In this document: positions 54,372 through 61,941 of the stretch, in pieces
Position numbering within the stretch: the stretch's first letter is position 1
Layout of the letters: each line of letters opens with the position of its first letter
Assembly: GCA_012270865.1 (NCBI GenBank)
Contig: JAAXHL010000006.1
Span: 1 to 61,941, forward strand
From: Candidatus Poribacteria bacterium
GTDB taxonomy: Bacteria > Poribacteria > WGA-4E > WGA-3G
Length of the DNA: 61,941 bases
Direction of reading: 5' to 3'
Position numbers and translations under genes: made by a program
Notes under the pieces: generated by a model
What the model was told of the DNA's origin: nothing
What the model saw: only the letters and a program-made list of their open reading frames with translations
Databases searched by the model: none

Positions 54372-54415
54372 GATTAAACGATAAAATACAAGATTAAACG
54401 ATAAAATACAAGATT
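54361..54415. repeat. 20-bp tandem repeat
   Basis: Unit ATAAAATACAAGATTAAACG repeats at 54361-54380 and 54381-54400, then a partial third copy 54401-54415. It sits directly upstream of the Cys/His-rich minus-strand operon, so it could be an operator cluster or simple slippage product. Confidence 0.8.
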
Positions 54416-54902
54416 GATTATACCTTGTGAAAAAAGTTTTATCAAATTAAAATTTCAAAAAATGTGTTTTTTCGGATATTAGCAAATTTTTTGCATATTT
54501 TTACCAAAAGTCCCTATTTTGTCAGAATCAGGATGTTTGAATTGATATTTCCAAAGTTGTGTGTCAAAAATTTTACACGCTTCGCATCGTCGCCTCGTGC
54601 TACGCTTTTCCCTTGATTTACCGTTTCTTTCCTGCTAAACTAAAAGAAAACTGAGGCATCTCGTTTTCTGTCTTTCAAACCTATCCCTTGAATAGCGAGC
54701 GAAGTTCATATCACATTAGTAGTCTGTCCACCTTTGAATTGTAGGTGGATTCGTTTGTAGTAGTGCGATTTATCGCACTGCTTCGCAGTGAGAACGGTTC
54801 AGAAACGGGCAATGAATGGTTTCCCTACTACGAGCGGGGTTACTCTCAATTTTAGACTGGACAGGCTACTGACAAACATAAAAAGCAGAATCGGTTAATC
54901 TA
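54416..54902. other. AT-rich non-coding spacer between divergent operons
   Basis: Nearly 490 bp. The first half is AT-rich with no gene. The second half holds the inverted-repeat element at 54718-54870. No clear tRNA or strong promoter was found. Confidence 0.6.
54718..54870. repeat. Small inverted-repeat element
   Basis: Termini AGTAGTCTGTCCA (54718-54730) and TGGACAGGCTACT (54858-54870) are inverted repeats with one mismatch. The interior has hairpins GTGCGATTTATCGCAC and CACTGCTTCGCAGTG. No coding capacity. A third type of MITE-like unit. Confidence 0.55.
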
Positions 54903-56900
54903 TTGATAAAAAATAACATTTTCCTTGCAGTCTCGGTGCTGCTGTGTCTCTTCATCTTAGCAGAGGTCAACTATCCGCAGCTTACACCGCAATCTCAATT
55001 AGCACTCTTCGCGATGTTCGGGTTAATAGTGGTATTCTTGAGATACCCGATCCACTCGCGTTTTGAAGGCAATCCTCTTTTCCAAATTCTCGATGTCGTG
55101 CTGATAGGGAGTGTAATCTTCTGTTTCGGCTATGTTTTGGTGCAAACGGAACCGGTTTTTAAAGGCTTCTGGTTAGACGGTAAATCCCTCGGTGATCGGG
55201 CTGGTGCGGAATTGTCGCTGGATTACGTTGTCGGTGGCATCGGACTCGTCTTGGTCCTGGAAGCCACGCGCCGTTCTATCGGCATCGCGCTGCCGCTACT
55301 CTCTTTCGCATTTTTCCTCTACGCCAGTTTCGGGCAATTCATGCCGGATTGGCTGTTTCCACACCGCGGCTATTCTCTCCAACGTATTGTAAGTCAGACG
55401 TTCCTACACAGCCAAGGCACTTTCGGTGTCGCGCTTCGGGTGATGTTCACCTATGTTTTCCTTTTTGTGCTATTCGGGACGTTGTTAGAACGTACCGGCG
55501 CGACCGGTTATGTTTTAAATTTGGCGAGGCGTGTCTTCGGTTCAAGTGCCGGCGCGCCTGCGAAGGTCGCTGTCTTAAGCAGCGGCATGATGGGGTCGTT
55601 GTCGGGTTCCGCCGTGGCAAACACCGCGACGACGGGAACCTTTACGATTCCGTTGATGCGACGTTCCGGGTTCCAACCAGCAATAGCAGGCGGCATAGAA
55701 GCCGCGGCGAGTTCTGGCGGCGCGCTCATGCCACCGATCATGGGTGCCGCCGCGTATATGATGCTCGAAATCGTGGAACCCTCCGTCACCTATCTGGAGA
55801 TCATCAGGGCAGCACTGCTACCCGCAATCCTTTACTACACCGGAATGCTGTGCATGGTACACTTTGCTGCGAATGCCGCAAAGGATACACAAGTTCGTGA
55901 TTCCGAAGAAGCGAGTCCCGACGCACAGAAAGAAAAAGACGACAAACTGCTGACCGTGCAAGGCGGCATCTTTTTCGCTGCGTTTGTTACGCTTATTGTG
56001 TTCCTGCTGCTCGGTGCTACGGCGTTCCGTGCAGTGAGTTGGAGTCTACTGGTTATCGTTGTGATAAGCCTGTTGAACTTCTTCATCCAGAGAATCCGTA
56101 AGCAACAGACGACAACAGAGACCGCATCTGGCATCTCGGAGTTGCGCAAAGGTGCCGACTTTTTAATAACACCTTGTAGACGTGCAGCACAGAGCGGCGT
56201 TTCGCTCATCGCAGCCGCAGCGTGCGTCGGTATCATTCTCGGCGTGGTGACGCTAACCGGTGTCGGTAGTAAATTACCGTCAACGCTTTTACCGCTCGCC
56301 GCGACGAACCTAATATTGGCACTCTTTTTCTTGATGATCTCGACAATCATTTTGGGGATGGGGCTGCCTTCATCGGTCTGTTATCTGTTGATGGCAATCT
56401 TGGTGGGTCCCATACTTCTAAGATTGGGTGTCGTTCCGCTTGCGGCGCACTTCTTCATCTTCTATTTCGGGATGATGTCGATGGTGACTCCACCCGTTGC
56501 ATTGGCAGCTTATGCCGCGGCGGCTATCGCGGGTTCGGGGATAATGGCGACAGCATTCGCGGCGTTCAGGTTCGCACTCGTCGGTTTCGCTTTGCCTTAC
56601 ACCTTTGTATTGCGTCCGGCGTTGCTCTGGCTAAGCGATGACGGGAGCGCACCAGCACTGTGGACAGTTATCGGAAATTTCTCACTGACACTCGTTGGAA
56701 CGGTTATTTTGGCAGCGGCTATTGCGGGGTATATCTTTAGCAAATTATCGTTATGGGCGCGCGGCCTGCTGTTTATCGCGGCAATTGTCCTCTTCTTTGC
56801 ACCGACTACTATGCAGTTCGTGTGGATTCACGGAATCGTCGTACTTGCAAGTATTCCTATTTTCTACTATAATTGGCGGCAGAAAGGAGGCGCGTCATGA
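54903..56900 (+). CDS. TRAP transporter permease, fused DctQM type
   Basis: A 665-residue polytopic protein. The TTG start at 54903 lacks a strong ribosome site. N-terminal DctQ-like helices followed by the DctM region with GSLSGSAVANTATTGTFTIP and GGIEAAASSGGALMPPIMGAA, the TRAP hallmark. C-terminal half has PSSVCYLLMAILVGP and MVTPPVALAAYAAA. The fused form usually works with a TAXI-type binding protein; none is near. Probably imports an organic acid. Overlaps the next gene (ATGA). Confidence 0.9.
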   Translation: MIKNNIFLAVSVLLCLFILAEVNYPQLTPQSQLALFAMFGLIVVFLRYPIHSRFEGNPLFQILDVVLIGSVIFCFGYVLVQTEPVFKGFWLDGKSLGDRAGAELSLDYVVGGIGLVLVLEATRRSIGIALPLLSFAFFLYASFGQFMPDWLFPHRGYSLQRIVSQTFLHSQGTFGVALRVMFTYVFLFVLFGTLLERTGATGYVLNLARRVFGSSAGAPAKVAVLSSGMMGSLSGSAVANTATTGTFTIPLMRRSGFQPAIAGGIEAAASSGGALMPPIMGAAAYMMLEIVEPSVTYLEIIRAALLPAILYYTGMLCMVHFAANAAKDTQVRDSEEASPDAQKEKDDKLLTVQGGIFFAAFVTLIVFLLLGATAFRAVSWSLLVIVVISLLNFFIQRIRKQQTTTETASGISELRKGADFLITPCRRAAQSGVSLIAAAACVGIILGVVTLTGVGSKLPSTLLPLAATNLILALFFLMISTIILGMGLPSSVCYLLMAILVGPILLRLGVVPLAAHFFIFYFGMMSMVTPPVALAAYAAAAIAGSGIMATAFAAFRFALVGFALPYTFVLRPALLWLSDDGSAPALWTVIGNFSLTLVGTVILAAAIAGYIFSKLSLWARGLLFIAAIVLFFAPTTMQFVWIHGIVVLASIPIFYYNWRQKGGAS

Positions 56901-57097
56901 AAAATCGAATGAAATGGTTGTTGTACGGTCTGCTCGTGCTGCTGTTTCTGCTCCACAACGATTTCTGGTTCTGGGAAACACCACAAATTATTTTAGGGGT
57001 CCCCGTTGGGCTGCTCTATCATATCGCGTACTGCCTTGCCGCGACGTTACTGATGGCTGCCTTCGTCAAAGCACGCGGAGATTGGGGTGAGCAATGA
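56897..57097 (+). CDS. DUF3311-family small membrane protein
   Basis: A 66-residue protein from ATG 56897 (AAAGGAGG 6 nt upstream) with two helices (about 6-22 and 34-56); motif LLHNDFWFWETPQIILGVPVGLLYHIAYC is typical of DUF3311. Coupled to the SSS symporter by ATGA overlap, the usual DUF3311-SSS pair in which the small protein is thought to be an auxiliary subunit. Confidence 0.88.
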   Translation: MKNRMKWLLYGLLVLLFLLHNDFWFWETPQIILGVPVGLLYHIAYCLAATLLMAAFVKARGDWGEQ

Positions 57098-58539
57098 GTC
57101 TTGCTGTCGTTTTTATCTATCTTGCTGTGGTGCTGATGCTCGGCGTTTTGAGCCATAAACTTTTCCGAAACACCGGCGAAGATTACTTCGTCGCGAGTCG
57201 GACAATCAATTGGTTTATCCTCTTGATGACGCTTTTCGGCACGAATATGACAGCCTTCTCGATCCTCGGGGCATCCGGCGAAGCCTACCACAGAGGCATC
57301 GGTGTCTTCGCTTTGATGGCTTCTTCTTCCGCAATCGTTGTACCGTGTGTGTTCCTCTTCATCGGAACCCGTCTCTGGCGACTCGGAAAACGGTTCGGTT
57401 ATGTAACGCAGGTACAATACTTTCGAGACCGGTGGGAATCCGACGGTTTAGGACTCCTCCTATTCATTATATTTGTGCTGCTCCTCATACCGTATCTGCT
57501 GATTGGCGTGATGGGTGGCGGTGGTACATTGGCGACACTCACGGACGGCAAAATCCCGCAGTGGATAGGCGGCTTACTGATATGTGCTGTTGTCCTCAGT
57601 TATGTCACCTACAGCGGTATGCGTGGCACCGCATGGGTGAACACGTTCCAAACGCTCGTTTTCATGACCCTCGGCGGTATCACCTTCTTTGTGATTACGC
57701 ATCGGATGGGCGGGTTGTCAAACGCAATCTCTAAAGTTGACCCAAGTCTACTGATACAAGCCGAACATATTAAGCCGTTGGAATTAATGACCTATCTCTG
57801 TGTTCCGCTCTGTGTCGGTATGTTTCCGCATATCTTTTCACATTTCCTAACGGCGAAAGATGTCGGATCCTTCCGTTATGCGATTATTCTATATCCGTTA
57901 TGTATCGCGATCGTGTGGATTCCGAGCGTCTTGCTCGGCATACTCGGCAATATAGATGTCCCCGGTTTAGAGGGATCACAAGCAAACAACGTCCTGATTC
58001 AGATGATCGGTATCCACGCCCCCGGTGTCTTAGCCGGTTTCTTAGGGGCAGGTGTCTTCGCTGCGATTATGTCCTCGCTCGATTCACAGTCGCTTGCTAT
58101 CGGGAGTATGTTCACACACGATATTATTGGTCACTATCGTCAAGAGGCGTTTTCGGAGAAGCAGCGGGTCTGGGTCGGAAGATTGTTTGTAAGCGGTGTG
58201 CTCTGTGTCACCTATCTCATCTCGCTCATTGCGACACCGAGCATCTTTAGGCTGGCGATCTGGTCCTTTACCGGATTTTCGGGTCTCTTTCCGATTGTCG
58301 TAGCGGCGTTGTTCTGGCGGCGTAGCACAAAATCCGGCATATTTGCTGCAATTATAAGTGTTATTGTGTTATGGCTCTATTTTTTCCTTACGAACTGGCA
58401 GACACCGGGATATAGTGTCGGTGGAACCGGGGTTATGCCTGTCGCTGTACTCATCGTTGTTTCGTCTATCACCTTGGTAGTCGTTTCGCTGTTCACGAAA
58501 CCGCCGAATTCACAGACGCTTGAGAAATTTTTTGATTGA
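57094..58539 (+). CDS. Sodium:solute symporter (SSS family)
   Basis: A 481-residue membrane protein with about 13 helices. FVASRTINWFILLMTLFGTNMTAFSILGASGEAY, SYVTYSGMRGTAWVN, and FAAIMSSLDSQSLAIGSMFTHDI match SSS signatures, including the Ser-rich Na+ site. Probably imports a solute such as a carboxylate or pantothenate-like compound; the exact substrate is not readable. Confidence 0.92.
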   Translation: MSLAVVFIYLAVVLMLGVLSHKLFRNTGEDYFVASRTINWFILLMTLFGTNMTAFSILGASGEAYHRGIGVFALMASSSAIVVPCVFLFIGTRLWRLGKRFGYVTQVQYFRDRWESDGLGLLLFIIFVLLLIPYLLIGVMGGGGTLATLTDGKIPQWIGGLLICAVVLSYVTYSGMRGTAWVNTFQTLVFMTLGGITFFVITHRMGGLSNAISKVDPSLLIQAEHIKPLELMTYLCVPLCVGMFPHIFSHFLTAKDVGSFRYAIILYPLCIAIVWIPSVLLGILGNIDVPGLEGSQANNVLIQMIGIHAPGVLAGFLGAGVFAAIMSSLDSQSLAIGSMFTHDIIGHYRQEAFSEKQRVWVGRLFVSGVLCVTYLISLIATPSIFRLAIWSFTGFSGLFPIVVAALFWRRSTKSGIFAAIISVIVLWLYFFLTNWQTPGYSVGGTGVMPVAVLIVVSSITLVVVSLFTKPPNSQTLEKFFD

Positions 58540-58556
58540 GAGGAGAGTGGTAAATA

Positions 58557-59351
58557 ATGATGACTTTGAAAAAAAACGCTTGGCTTTATTTCGTTATGTG
58601 TCTGGTGTGTCTGTTCGCATGTCAAGAAGCCGAAGATCCGATTGAAGTTGAGCAGGAACCTGAGGAAACAGTTGTTATCGAATACGGAACAGTTTCCGGC
58701 ACCGTCACCGATGCCGGAAGTGGACAGCCTATTCTCGGAGCGACTGTAACGCTATACGGATTATCGTTCACAACGGGTGTAGATGGCACTTTCGCTTTTC
58801 ACGGTATCCCTTACGATAATGCGCACGTCTTGACTGTTGCGGATGTGGATTATAAACCGTATAGCCAACCCTTTGCATTCAATCAGCCGCGCTTGACTGT
58901 GGATGTCGCTTTAACACCACTCAGGGACCCGGAAGCCGAGATACGAGAGTTCTTTGACCATTTTAGCGACCTTCTCGAATCGTTGGATATGGATAACATT
59001 GAAGCGATCCAATCCCTCTTTTCGGAGACCTACGTCGCTGCAGACGATCCTGCGACGCTTTTCGGTGTGGCATCAGGCATTATTCCTGAAAATTACGAAG
59101 ATGTCGTGCCAGCGATGACGCAACTCTTTGCAGAGTACGTCTTGCTTGAATTTATCTTTAAGGATATAGAGATAGATGTGACAAATGCTCGGAAAATGGC
59201 AGTAACGCTTCGGTTGGATATAGACGCGGAGAAAGGTGAGCAACGCGACTTAAGGGAACTCAAGGCACACTGTAAATTTGAGTTCCGTCGTGAAGGGTCG
59301 GATTGGAAGATTGTCTATTGGCAGCTGCTTGAGTTAGACATCCGTTTATAA
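58557..59351 (+). CDS. Lipoprotein with carboxypeptidase-regulatory-like and NTF2-like regions
   Basis: A 264-residue protein. Lipobox LFAC near residue 22. Residues about 45-120 are a beta-sandwich CarboxypepD_reg-like domain (GTVSGTVTDAGSGQPILGATVTLYG). Residues about 125-264 (EIREFFDHFSDLLESLD, FRREGSDWKIVYWQLLELD) resemble an NTF2/SnoaL-like fold. Exported and membrane-bound. 17 nt after the SSS gene; role unknown. Confidence 0.75.
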   Translation: MMTLKKNAWLYFVMCLVCLFACQEAEDPIEVEQEPEETVVIEYGTVSGTVTDAGSGQPILGATVTLYGLSFTTGVDGTFAFHGIPYDNAHVLTVADVDYKPYSQPFAFNQPRLTVDVALTPLRDPEAEIREFFDHFSDLLESLDMDNIEAIQSLFSETYVAADDPATLFGVASGIIPENYEDVVPAMTQLFAEYVLLEFIFKDIEIDVTNARKMAVTLRLDIDAEKGEQRDLRELKAHCKFEFRREGSDWKIVYWQLLELDIRL

Positions 59352-59361
59352 TTCTGGTATC

Positions 59362-60297
59362 CTAAAGTTCAGACAAGGCGTTCGCGAGTGCCGCGAATTC
59401 CGTAATATCTAATGTTTCGGCGCGCCGCTGTGGGGCTATACCGAGCTCTTCAAATATAGCACCTAATGCCTCTGCTGGCGCGAACCGCCCCCGCGCCAAC
59501 GCATTTTTCAGCATCTTCCGTCGCGTCCGAAACGCTGTCCGGACGACGTTAAAGAAAAGCTGCTCGTTTTCTACAGCGACCTTCGGATTTTCGCGCATCG
59601 TCAATTTTAGCAGCGCGGAGTCAACTTTCGGTGCGGGATAGAAACTTTCTGGCGATAGTATCGCGATGAGTTCCGCTTCGGCATGATAAGTGATACCGAT
59701 GGTCAAGGCACCGTAGTCCTTCCCTCCCGGTCCCGCAACAATTCGTTCAGCGACTTCTTTCTGCATCATTAACACGCAGCTATGAATCTGTTTATGATGT
59801 TCGAGGAGTTTCCACAGGATAGGTGTTGTAATACTATAAGGCAGGTTTGCGAGCACTTTAAATGTAGTAGGTGCTTCCTCAGATAAAAGTGTGTTGAGTT
59901 CTAATTTCAGAATATCGGCATTGATGAGTTGAACGCTCGAAATGTCTGACTTTTGTAGCGGATATTTGCTTGAGGGTGTCTTTGTTTCGGGTATTTCTGC
60001 GGATTTCTTCAAGGTCACTTCGTCCGTATGCTCAGGCACGTCAAAACGGGATTTTAGTGCCTTATAGAGTAATTCGTCTACCTCAATCGCAATAACGTGT
60101 TTGGCGTGGCGTGTCACCACTTCGGTGAGACACCCTAACCCTGCACCGATTTCTATGACGGTGTCAGTGTTTGTCAGTTCTCCGGCTTCGAGAATAATTT
60201 TGAGGATTTCTGGATTAACGAGAAAGTTTTGTCCTAACTGCTTTTTCGGACGGGTGTGATTGAGAGTGAAAAAATCGCGGACCTGTTGTTCGTTCAT
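59362..60297 (-). CDS. rsmA: 16S rRNA dimethyladenosine transferase RsmA (KsgA)
   Basis: A 311-residue SAM-dependent methyltransferase that dimethylates two adenines in the 3' end of 16S rRNA. From ATG 60297: KKQLGQNFLVNPE, IEIGAGLGCLTE, ANLPYSI. The central region (about 110-140) has an extra stretch (LKKSAEIPETKTPSSKYPLQ) not in the typical 270-residue enzyme. 14 nt after coaBC. Confidence 0.94.
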   Translation of the reverse strand: MNEQQVRDFFTLNHTRPKKQLGQNFLVNPEILKIILEAGELTNTDTVIEIGAGLGCLTEVVTRHAKHVIAIEVDELLYKALKSRFDVPEHTDEVTLKKSAEIPETKTPSSKYPLQKSDISSVQLINADILKLELNTLLSEEAPTTFKVLANLPYSITTPILWKLLEHHKQIHSCVLMMQKEVAERIVAGPGGKDYGALTIGITYHAEAELIAILSPESFYPAPKVDSALLKLTMRENPKVAVENEQLFFNVVRTAFRTRRKMLKNALARGRFAPAEALGAIFEELGIAPQRRAETLDITEFAALANALSEL

Positions 60298-60311
60298 TTC
60301 AGATATACGGT

Positions 60312-61532
60312 CTATTGCGCGCTGTTTCGTATAGACACAACCTTTGTCAGGATGGCATCTGCCACGTCGCGCTTTGAGGAGAGTGGGAGTTGTTCGCAAC
60401 TGCCGTCTTGGTCAAGTAGAGTGACGATGTTCGTGTCGACTTGAAACCCCGCGCCTTCCGCAAGAATATCGTTTGCGACAATCAGATCGCAGTTTTTGCG
60501 TCTCAATTTCTTTCTCGCGTTTTCAAGAAGATCGTCCGTTTCGGCGGCGAAACAGACAACGGTTTGGTGCGTTTTCTGTTCACCAAGCACCTGCGCGATG
60601 TCCGGGTTTCTTTCAAGCGGGAGTGTCAACGTCTCCGCGGTTTTTTTGATTTTATGCGGTGTGAATTCGTGCGGACGATAATCGGCGGGCGCGCCTGCCA
60701 TGATGACAACATCCGTTTCATTGAACGCCTCCAGAACGGCATCGTACATCTCAAGCGTCGTTTCGACGTGCTGCGTCTTGATCCCAACAGGTGGGGAGAC
60801 AGTAGCAGTCCCGCTAACCAACTGCACTGCAGCACCGCGCTGTGCCGCCGCTTCAGCGACAGCGTATCCCATCTTACCGCTCGAACCGTTGGTGATAAAT
60901 CTGACCGGATCGATATATTCACGCGTCGCACCTGCCGTAACGAGAACGCGTACACCTCGTAAATCCTGTCTTTCCCAACTCATATTTGAAGTTAGGATAT
61001 GACTGGCACCTTCAAGGATCGTTTCTACGGTATTCAAACGTCCCACGCCTTCATAACCACACGCGAGATCGCCGCTTGCGGGTTCGATGAAATGAACACC
61101 GTGCGTTTTTAGCCTCGTGAGGTTCCGTTGAACGAAAGGGTTCTGGTACATGTGTCCGTTCATGGCAGGGGCGAGGAGTATCGGACAGTGGACGGAGACC
61201 GCGATAGTCGAGAGTGCGTCGTCAGCGATGCCGTTTGCGAGTTTACCGATAATGTTCGCTGTCGCAGGGACAATCGCGAGCAGATCGGCACGGTCAGCGA
61301 GATCGATATGCGGCGGTTTCCAGTCTGTGCCTGCATCAAACAGGTCCAGGAGGACAGGGTTCCGTGAGATGACTTGGAATTGCAACGGTTGGACAAGCCG
61401 CGTAGCGTTTTCTGTCATCACGACGTGGACAGAGGCACCATGCTTGACAAGTTGACTCGCTAAGTCAAGCGATTTGTGGATGGCGATACCGCCGGTAACA
61501 CCTAAGATAATCGTCCGATCTCTGAAATCCAT
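60312..61532 (-). CDS. coaBC: Bifunctional phosphopantothenoylcysteine decarboxylase/synthetase CoaBC
   Basis: A 406-residue protein of coenzyme A synthesis. CoaC half: LGVTGGIAIHKSLDLA, PAMNGHMYQNP, and the catalytic Cys in SGDLACGYEGVGRL. CoaB half from about 190: LVTAGATREYIDPVRFITNGSSGKMGYAVAEAA, then a late VANDI. Normal length. Upstream of rsmA. Confidence 0.95.
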   Translation of the reverse strand: MDFRDRTIILGVTGGIAIHKSLDLASQLVKHGASVHVVMTENATRLVQPLQFQVISRNPVLLDLFDAGTDWKPPHIDLADRADLLAIVPATANIIGKLANGIADDALSTIAVSVHCPILLAPAMNGHMYQNPFVQRNLTRLKTHGVHFIEPASGDLACGYEGVGRLNTVETILEGASHILTSNMSWERQDLRGVRVLVTAGATREYIDPVRFITNGSSGKMGYAVAEAAAQRGAAVQLVSGTATVSPPVGIKTQHVETTLEMYDAVLEAFNETDVVIMAGAPADYRPHEFTPHKIKKTAETLTLPLERNPDIAQVLGEQKTHQTVVCFAAETDDLLENARKKLRRKNCDLIVANDILAEGAGFQVDTNIVTLLDQDGSCEQLPLSSKRDVADAILTKVVSIRNSAQ

Positions 61533-61540
61533 ATCTTTTC

Positions 61541-61941
61541 TTAGCGTTGAGATTTAGCCATTTGTGCGCGTAGTTTTTCCAATTCTGCTTCAGCTGTTTC
61601 TGCGCGTGCTTCAGCTGTTTCTGCGCGTGCTTCAGCTGCCTCTTTCAGGTGCTGCTCCTCCAGAGATGTTGGAATCGGCGTGCCATCCGGCAGATACGGA
61701 CGCAACAGCCTAACGTGCGTCCGGTGCTGTTCCTCGTAGCGAAAGTAGAGATTTAACGCTTCACTGAACAGACCGCCTTCCGCATCCGGTTCCATCTCAA
61801 CAATAGCACCCGATGGGTCCTGCCGCCATCCGCGAAACTCCGCAGGTTTCTTCAGCTCCGGTTGATGTATAAAGTACTCTTGGACACCTATATCATTGAG
61901 ATAAACGCCAACTTTTTCATCACTCTTCGGGCAGGAGACCC
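61541..61941 (-). CDS. Uma2-family endonuclease-like protein, N-terminus beyond window
   Basis: The frame stays open to the window end, so this is the C-terminal part only (133 codons seen, including the stop). EKVGVYLNDIGVQEYFIHQP matches the region after the catalytic lysine in Uma2 (PD-(D/E)XK) proteins, common in cyanobacteria and other phyla. C-terminal coiled coil has near-exact 7-residue repeats AEARAET encoded by a 21-bp tandem repeat. Ends before coaBC by 8 nt. Confidence 0.75.
   Translation of the reverse strand, partial: VSCPKSDEKVGVYLNDIGVQEYFIHQPELKKPAEFRGWRQDPSGAIVEMEPDAEGGLFSEALNLYFRYEEQHRTHVRLLRPYLPDGTPIPTSLEEQHLKEAAEARAETAEARAETAEAELEKLRAQMAKSQR
61590..61640. repeat. 21-bp tandem repeat in coiled-coil region
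   Basis: Unit GCTTCAGCTGTTTCTGCGCGT occurs twice and in part a third time within the partial Uma2-like gene, encoding AEARAET heptads. Confidence 0.7.

Noticed and set aside
1..61941. CRISPR arrays, tRNA and rRNA genes
   Set aside because: I saw no regularly spaced direct repeats of CRISPR type, no cloverleaf-like sequence I could support, and no rRNA motifs; a tRNA scan could still find something missed by eye.

Overview
The window looks like a chromosome segment of an uncultured, moderate-GC Gram-negative-type bacterium. The gene mix (several formylglycine sulfatases, four phytanoyl-CoA dioxygenase-like proteins, LamG and TPR proteins, sugar isomerase and Gfo/Idh/MocA enzymes, many dispersed hairpin repeats) recalls Candidatus Poribacteria or related sponge- or marine-associated lineages. 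That placement is inference; there is no rRNA gene here to test it. Clear housekeeping anchors are yebC-ruvC-ruvA-ruvB-queA-yajC (38.1-42.7 kb), cydAB (48.5-51.0 kb), rsmA-coaBC (59.4-61.5 kb), transketolase, maf and a PPK2 kinase.

Layout. 0-7 kb: repeat-rich spacer, TolB-like secreted protein, aldo/keto reductase, orphan MNT nucleotidyltransferase, cupin/sugar-isomerase pair, and a VWA protein behind a frameshifted membrane protein. 7-18 kb: LamG protein, acidic protein, transketolase, c-type cytochrome plus a redoxin with an in-frame UGA, Yip1-like protein, a 1166-residue membrane/coiled-coil protein, PPK2. 18-36 kb: accessory region with two phytanoyl-CoA dioxygenases, three sulfatases, AAA/nuclease, FRG and TPR proteins, VapBC- and Doc-type toxin genes, a sulfatase remnant and MITE-like repeats. 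36-48 kb: maf, yajC/queA/ruv operon, a peroxiredoxin with two in-frame UGA codons, two more dioxygenases. 48-54.4 kb: cydAB and a dense minus-strand operon of Cys/His-rich and heavy-metal-associated (HMA) proteins, one with an in-frame UGA. 54.4-61.9 kb: TRAP permease, DUF3311/SSS symporter, lipoprotein, rsmA, coaBC, and a partial Uma2-like gene.

Main discovery: three genes contain in-frame UGA codons exactly where the catalytic or metal-binding Cys is expected (four UGAs: TlpA-like codon 184; tandem peroxiredoxin codons 79 and 229; HMA lipoprotein codon 37). Each UGA is followed by a short hairpin whose loop starts 21-23 nt downstream, as expected for bacterial SECIS elements. Other genes here end normally at UGA, so genetic-code reassignment is unlikely. 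The organism therefore probably makes selenoproteins, including an unusual tandem peroxiredoxin with two selenocysteines.

Second discovery: three otherwise unrelated secreted proteins (TolB-like, LamG, and a 250-residue beta-rich protein) end in the same roughly 16-residue tail, with pattern xVxPxxK[LM]TTxW[GA]x[LVI]K. It may be a lineage-specific C-terminal sorting or anchoring signal. There are also four probable frameshifted genes and several families of small inverted-repeat elements.
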